Assembly: GCF_030159055.1 (NCBI RefSeq)
Contig: NZ_BQXQ01000044.1
Location: 1 to 35,879, forward strand
DNA length: 35,879 bases
Reading direction: 5' to 3'
DNA from: Acidovorax sp. SUPP3334
GTDB lineage: Bacteria > Pseudomonadota > Gammaproteobacteria > Burkholderiales > Burkholderiaceae_C
The notes beneath the pieces are model-generated. The model had not been told where the DNA came from and made no database searches. It saw only the letters and a list, made by a program, of their open reading frames with translations. The number at the start of each line of letters is the position of its first letter. The first letter of the stretch is position 1. A program made the translations under genes and the position numbers. This document shows positions 32,154 to 35,879 of this stretch, one piece after another.

Positions 32154-32181
32154 TTGCATATGCAATCATTGTAGATACAAT
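32154..32181. promoter_or_regulatory. Two palindromes in the thioesterase-marR gap, likely MarR operators
   Basis: TTGCATATGCAA (32154-32165) is a perfect 12-bp palindrome and ATTGTAGATACAAT (32168-32181) is a perfect 6+6 inverted repeat around GA. They are 2 bases apart and occupy most of the 49-base divergent promoter gap. MarR dimers bind such short AT-rich palindromes. Confidence 0.7.
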
Positions 32182-32189
32182 ATTTTGCC

Positions 32190-32645
32190 ATGGATACCAC
32201 TCAACGGCCTCGGGGTTGCACCAACCTCAAGCTGCGCCAGCTCACCCGGCTGGTCACCCAGCACTACGACAGCGAGATGGCCAAGACCGGCCTGAAAACC
32301 ACCCAGTACTCCTTGCTTTCGCACATTCAGACGCTGGGGCCCGTGCAGCCCGGTGAATTGGCGAGGGCCATGCGCATGGACGCCTCCACGCTCACCCGCA
32401 ACTTGAAACCATTGCAGGACGCGGGCTGGGTCGACCTACTGCCCGGGCCGAATGCGCGCAGCCGCATCGTGCAGCTCACGCCGGCGGGCCTGGCAAAGCG
32501 GCAGGAAGCACAGCGCCACTGGCGCATCGCGCAGGAATCCTTCAACGAGCGCGTGGGACCGGCCCATGTCGTTGCGCTTCACGCCTTGATCGACGAAACC
32601 GTTCGCCAGCTGGACCACGACCACGACGCCGAAGGCTTGGCCTGA
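32190..32645 (+). CDS. MarR-family transcriptional regulator
   Basis: The 151-aa protein has the MarR winged-helix: CTNLKLRQLTRLVTQHYDSE, MAKTGLKTTQYSLLSHIQ, PVQPGELARAMRMDASTLTR with NLKPLQDAGWVDLLPGPNAR, and RIVQLTPAGLAKRQEAQRHW for the wing and C-terminal dimer helix. The start at 32190 is the first Met and lies 8 bases after the second palindrome, which suggests autoregulation. It is divergent from thioesterase-gloA, and an MFS and a MATE exporter follow on its strand, a common arrangement for regulators of efflux or toxic-compound responses. The effector is unknown. Confidence 0.93.
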   Translation: MDTTQRPRGCTNLKLRQLTRLVTQHYDSEMAKTGLKTTQYSLLSHIQTLGPVQPGELARAMRMDASTLTRNLKPLQDAGWVDLLPGPNARSRIVQLTPAGLAKRQEAQRHWRIAQESFNERVGPAHVVALHALIDETVRQLDHDHDAEGLA

Positions 32646-32699
32646 GCCGTTGAGCGCCCCCGAACGCCCCTTTTCCTCCCCCCTTCCTAAGGCCCCTCC

Positions 32700-33995
32700 A
32701 TGCTTTCCAATTTCGCCGCGCGCTGGCTGCAACGCCATCGGATCCATTACGGCTGGCTGGTCGCCGCGATCACCTTCCTGACGATGCTCACCATGTCGGC
32801 AGCACTGGGTTTGCCGGGGGCGATGCTCAAGCCGCTGTCGCAGGAATTCGGCTGGTCCACCGACCAGATATCGACCGCCTTGGCCCTGCGTTTCGCGTTG
32901 TTCGGGCTGATGGGGCCTTTCGCTGCCGTATTGATGGAGCGCTGGGGGTTGCGGGCGGTGATGTGCCTGGGTCTCGGCCTCGTCGGGACGGGAATGGCGC
33001 TGGTCACGCTGGCCAGCCAGCTCTGGCAACTGTTCGTGCTGTGGAGCCTGCTGCTGGGCCTGGGCACCGGGCTGACGGCTTTGGTGCTGGGCGCCGTGGT
33101 GGCCAATCGCTGGTTCGTCGCCCGGCGTGGACTGGTGGTCGGGCTGCTGACGGCCAGCGCGGCCACGGGGCAGTTGGCGTTTCTGCCATTCGCCGCCTGG
33201 ATGATCGAGCACTGGGGTTGGCGCTTTGCCATTGCGCCCATCTTCATCGCTTGCGCCGTGGTGGGCGTGCTGGCGCTGGCCTTCATTCGCAACCGGCCGT
33301 CGGACGTGGGACTTGCGCCTTATGGCGACACGGGACCCGCCGCTTCGACACCGCCACCGGCCATGGTGATGAATTTCGCCACGCCGTTCAAAGCGCTGGC
33401 GGAGGCATCGCGCAGCGGCACTTTCTGGATTCTGTTTGCCACCTTCTTTATCTGCGGGTTGTCCACCAACGGGCTCTTGCAGACCCACTTCATCTCGCTG
33501 TGCTCAGACAACGGCATGAGCGCCGTGCCCGCCGCGTCGGTACTGGCAATGATGGGTGCGTTCGACTTCGTCGGCACCATCTTTTCGGGCTGGCTGTCCG
33601 ACCGGTACGACAACCGAAAGCTGCTTTTTTGGTACTACGGGCTGCGCGGGCTTTCCCTGTTCTGGCTGCCGCACTCAGAGTTCACCTTCTATGGGCTGGG
33701 CCTGTTTGCGATGTTCTACGGGCTGGACTGGATCGCCACCGTGCCGCCCACCGTGAAGCTGGCCGGTGCCACCTTCGGCCCGCAGAAGGTCGGCCTGGTG
33801 TTCGGCTGGATCTTCGCGGCCCACCAGATCGGTGCTGCGGTGGCCGCCTGGGGCGCAGGACTGACTCGCACATTGCTGCTGACCTACACGCCAGCGTTGT
33901 ATGCGGCCGGCGCCGCCTGCCTTTTGGCAGCGGTGCTGGTGATGCTGATCCAGCGGCCTGCCAAACCCGCGCTGCCCGCAGCGCAGGCCGCCTGA
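32700..33995 (+). CDS. MFS transporter
   Basis: The 431-aa protein has 12 predicted helices. The first half holds HYGWLVAAITFLTMLTMSAA, GLPGAMLKPLSQEFGWSTDQ and an MFS motif A-like loop (AAVLMERWGLRAVMCLG); the second has GTIFSGWLSDRYDNRKLLFW, a clear second motif A, and TVKLAGATFGPQKVGLVFGW. It resembles the oxalate/formate antiporter-like branch (OFA/MCT type), which moves small carboxylates, but the cargo is not certain. The ATG at 32700 has a weak ribosome-binding site after a pyrimidine-rich gap of 54 bases from marR. Confidence 0.92.
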   Translation: MLSNFAARWLQRHRIHYGWLVAAITFLTMLTMSAALGLPGAMLKPLSQEFGWSTDQISTALALRFALFGLMGPFAAVLMERWGLRAVMCLGLGLVGTGMALVTLASQLWQLFVLWSLLLGLGTGLTALVLGAVVANRWFVARRGLVVGLLTASAATGQLAFLPFAAWMIEHWGWRFAIAPIFIACAVVGVLALAFIRNRPSDVGLAPYGDTGPAASTPPPAMVMNFATPFKALAEASRSGTFWILFATFFICGLSTNGLLQTHFISLCSDNGMSAVPAASVLAMMGAFDFVGTIFSGWLSDRYDNRKLLFWYYGLRGLSLFWLPHSEFTFYGLGLFAMFYGLDWIATVPPTVKLAGATFGPQKVGLVFGWIFAAHQIGAAVAAWGAGLTRTLLLTYTPALYAAGAACLLAAVLVMLIQRPAKPALPAAQAA

Positions 33996-34001
33996 GCGAG
34001 C

Positions 34002-35417
34002 ATGGCCATGGCATCCGCAGTGTCCGACTCCGCCGATCTCGATCCCCGCACACGGCGCATGCTCGAGGCGCCGCTGGCGCCCCTGATGCTTCGCATGGCT
34101 GCGCCGAACGTGCTCATCATGGTTGCGCAGGCCTCCGCCGGCTTGATCGAAACCTGGTTCATCGGGCGCCTGGGTACCGATGCACTGGCCGGCATGGCGC
34201 TGGTGTTCCCCATCGTCATGCTGATGCAGATGACTTCGGCAGGCGCGATGGGCGGTGCCATTGCCTCGGCCATCGCGCGGGCACTGGGCCGCCGCGACCG
34301 TGCGGCAGCGGAATCCCTGGCGTGGGCGGGGCTGGTGATCGCCGTCGCGTTCGGGCTGTTCTTCACCGTGGTGCTCTGGTGGGGAGGGATGGCGCTGTAC
34401 CGGTCGATGGGCGGGGAGGGTGCTTCGCTGGCGGCCGCGCTGACCTATTCACACGTGGTTTTCGCGGGTGCCGTGCTGATCTGGTTGTTCAACGCGCTTT
34501 CCGCGGTGGTTCGCGGCACCGGCAATATGGCCCTGCCGGCCAAGGTCACCACCGCCGGCACGTTGTTGCTCATACCGGTTTCGCCATTGCTGATCTTCGG
34601 GTGGGGCCCCATTCCCGGGCTCGGCATCGCTGGAGGCGCCCTGGCACTGCTGCTTTACTACCTGGGCGGCACCGTGGCCCTGTGCGTCTATCTGCGATCG
34701 CGACACAGCCTGCTGCGGCTCACGAGAAGCGGCCTGCAACTGCGCGGCGCCCTGTTTGCGAGCATCTTGCGCGTGGGCCTGGCCGGCGCGGTATCGACCG
34801 TGGCCACCAATCTCACCATCGGCATTGCCACGGCGTTGACCGGCCATTTCGGGCCGGCCGCCATCGCGGGCTATGGAACGGCGTCACGGCTGGAGTACCT
34901 GCTCGTGCCGCTGGTGTTCGGACTGGGCGCGCCATTGGTCACGATCGTCGGAACCTGCATGGGAGCAGGGCGGCCGGACCGTGCCTTGAAGGCCACCTGG
35001 TTCGGCGCAGCCGTCGCTTTTGCGATGACAGAGTTGATTGGCATCCTGGCGGCATTGTTTCCGCATGCCTGGCTCGGCCTTTTCGGGCAGGACCCGGCCA
35101 TGCACGCGGCCGGTTCGCAGTATTTGCAGATGGTCGGTCCGGTGTACGGCTTTTTCGGGCTGGGCCTGGTGCTCTATTTCGCCTCGCAAGGCGCCGGGCG
35201 CCTGGCATGGCCCGTGGGAGCAAACATCGCCCGGTTGCTCGTGGCGGGCGTCGGTGGCTGGTGGGCGCTGCATTCCGGAGGAACCCTCGCGCAGGTCTTC
35301 CTGGCACAGGCAGTCGCTCTGGTGGTGTACGGCGTGCTCAATACGGCAGCGATTGCCGGCGGCGCATGGTTCGGGCGCGTGGGTTGGCCTCGGTTCGTGG
35401 CGCCATCGGCGCGTTGA
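34002..35417 (+). CDS. MATE-family multidrug/toxin exporter
   Basis: The 471-aa membrane protein has 12 predicted helices in two related halves. Visible MATE features: LAPLMLRMAAPNVLIMVAQA, LIETWFIGRLGTDALAGMAL, VFPIVMLMQMTSAGAMGGAI, ALSAVVRGTGNMALPAKV in the first half and VPLVFGLGAPLVTIVGTCMG with AGRPDRALKATWFGAA in the second. MATE proteins export cationic drugs or metabolites using Na+ or H+ gradients. It starts 6 bases after the MFS stop, so co-transcription is likely; a second in-frame ATG lies at 34008. Substrate unknown. Confidence 0.93.
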   Translation: MAMASAVSDSADLDPRTRRMLEAPLAPLMLRMAAPNVLIMVAQASAGLIETWFIGRLGTDALAGMALVFPIVMLMQMTSAGAMGGAIASAIARALGRRDRAAAESLAWAGLVIAVAFGLFFTVVLWWGGMALYRSMGGEGASLAAALTYSHVVFAGAVLIWLFNALSAVVRGTGNMALPAKVTTAGTLLLIPVSPLLIFGWGPIPGLGIAGGALALLLYYLGGTVALCVYLRSRHSLLRLTRSGLQLRGALFASILRVGLAGAVSTVATNLTIGIATALTGHFGPAAIAGYGTASRLEYLLVPLVFGLGAPLVTIVGTCMGAGRPDRALKATWFGAAVAFAMTELIGILAALFPHAWLGLFGQDPAMHAAGSQYLQMVGPVYGFFGLGLVLYFASQGAGRLAWPVGANIARLLVAGVGGWWALHSGGTLAQVFLAQAVALVVYGVLNTAAIAGGAWFGRVGWPRFVAPSAR

Positions 35418-35424
35418 TGGAGCG

Positions 35425-35447
35425 GAACAGGACGAAGTACCCTGTTC
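35425..35447. terminator. Possible terminator-like hairpin after the MATE gene
   Basis: GAACAGG (35425-35431) pairs with CCTGTTC (35441-35447) around a 9-base loop, 7 bases after the MATE stop. There is no T run on either strand. It lies between the convergent MATE gene and the araC remnant. Confidence 0.3.
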
Positions 35448-35507
35448 TGCCGAAACACCCTTTGTCTCTGTGCCTCGTCACCGAAGGGCCAGCGAGCGCA
35501 ATGGGTT

Positions 35508-35690
35508 TCAGTTCGATGGCAGCGGCAATGTGCCCGCATCCAACTTTGAGGCGGCATGTGCCAGGCGCACCGCGTTCGGCGTGGCGCCCGTCCAACCCTG
35601 GAACGCGCGGATCAAGGAGTTGGGGTCCTCGAAGCCGAGCAGGAAAGCAATCTCGGCACCGGACGTCACGGAGTTCTGCAAATAGTGGTG
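35508..35690 (-). pseudogene. 3' remnant of an AraC-family regulator cut by an IS element
   Basis: The last about 58 residues of an AraC-type DNA-binding domain remain: HYLQNSVTSGAEIAFLLGF, EDPNSLIRAFQGWTGATP, then NAVRLAH and a short tail to the stop at 35508. AEIAFLLGFEDPNS and RAFxxWTGxTP are the hallmark of the second helix-turn-helix in this branch. Everything upstream of about HYLQNS is replaced by transposon sequence. The intact gene would have been about 300 residues and convergent to the MATE gene, possibly its regulator. The gene is inactive as it stands. Confidence 0.85.
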
Positions 35691-35879
35691 TGTCGAGTTG
35701 CAATAGGTTATACCCGGCAAGTCGGGAAGCTGGAGGTCTGTAGCCCAAGGCGGAGTGGGGCCTCCTGGCGTTGTAGTAGCTCAGGAACGCAGGCAACCAT
35801 GCTGTGCGTTCCTTGCTGTTAGCCCATACGCGCCCATAGGCCCACTCGCGCAAACAGGTCTGGATGAATCGCTCGGCCT
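35691..35879 (-). mobile_element. IS481-like insertion sequence, 3' end of transposase, running off the window
   Basis: The minus-strand frame from the window edge reads AERFIQTCLREWAYGRVW, ANSKERTAWLPAFLSYYNAR, RPHSALGYRPPASRLAGYNL and LQLDT. This is the C-terminal part of an IS481-type DDE transposase beginning at the region of the third catalytic acid (the E of AERF). The element's end appears to be near 35689-35691, where TGTCGAGTTGC-type sequence on the plus strand meets araC sequence. No stop is seen inside the element; the transposase frame runs into the flank. Only one end is visible, so target duplication and exact terminus cannot be checked. Confidence 0.75.

Noticed and set aside
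32963-35743. 926-aa open frame on the plus strand across the MFS and MATE genes
   Set aside because: Runs out of frame through two genes with clear membrane-protein sequence; Arg/Gly/His-rich with no motif.
1-35879. CRISPR array, tRNA, rRNA or prophage
   Set aside because: No regularly spaced repeats, no tRNA-like cloverleaf sequence recognised, no rRNA sequence, and no phage structural or integrase gene.

Overview
The window comes from a high-GC betaproteobacterium, most likely a plant-associated member of the Comamonadaceae (Acidovorax/Paracidovorax type). The evidence is the gene neighbourhoods, very GC-rich third codon positions, a dispersed ~50-60 bp intergenic repeat that I associate with this family, and a type III effector gene behind a perfect PIP-box, the HrpX-type element of plant pathogens. 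No rRNA, tRNA or CRISPR array was seen.

Layout. (1) 269-3530: a Pat/YfiQ-type acyl-CoA synthetase-acetyltransferase fusion and a secreted SnoaL-like protein. (2) 3685-6987, minus strand: a likely operon tetR - pcm - rhodanese - tolC, with a clear terminator after tolC and a palindromic operator before tetR. (3) 7072-8168: msrA and two small uncharacterised genes. (4) 8226-14585: a zinc-homeostasis region. It has a Zur-like repressor behind a Zur-like box, an ABC ATPase and its permease, a small Cys-containing periplasmic protein, a DUF3299-type gene, a small His-containing protein and a ZnuD-like TonB receptor. The permease is frameshifted in a CG dinucleotide tract and has no normal start codon. 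The DUF3299 gene has lost its middle. The ABC branch therefore looks decayed while the receptor is intact. (5) 14683-17961: metR, divergent from a DUF1852 gene (MesX type) and a short MetE-like gene (MesD type). This is a folate-independent, oxygen-linked methionine synthase system, with two MetR-like boxes 21 bp apart. (6) 18271-19888: an AEC-family transporter and pdxH, convergent. (7) 19989-22298, minus strand: a 719-aa HopD1/XopB-like type III effector with a PIP-box and a correctly spaced -10 element. (8) 22337-23595: chaC and an OmpA-domain protein, divergent. (9) 23661-31039: a gluconate/Entner-Doudoroff unit. A LacI-type regulator is divergent from gntK-dctQ-dctM-dctP-edd-eda, and two matching operators flank the intergenic region. 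Gluconate would be imported by the TRAP transporter, phosphorylated by GntK and split by Edd and Eda into pyruvate and glyceraldehyde-3-phosphate. (10) 31167-35417: gloA and a hotdog thioesterase, divergent from marR, then an MFS and a MATE exporter. (11) 35508-35879: the 3' end of an araC-type gene cut by an IS481-like element that runs off the right edge.

Five copies of the dispersed repeat lie in gaps between genes. One copy supplies the last codons of the ABC ATPase and the region where the permease should start. The strongest leads are the PIP-box effector, the MesX/MesD pair with tandem MetR boxes, the decayed zinc ABC system and the paired operators of the gluconate cluster. Family names rest on motifs and remembered homologues; no database search was run.
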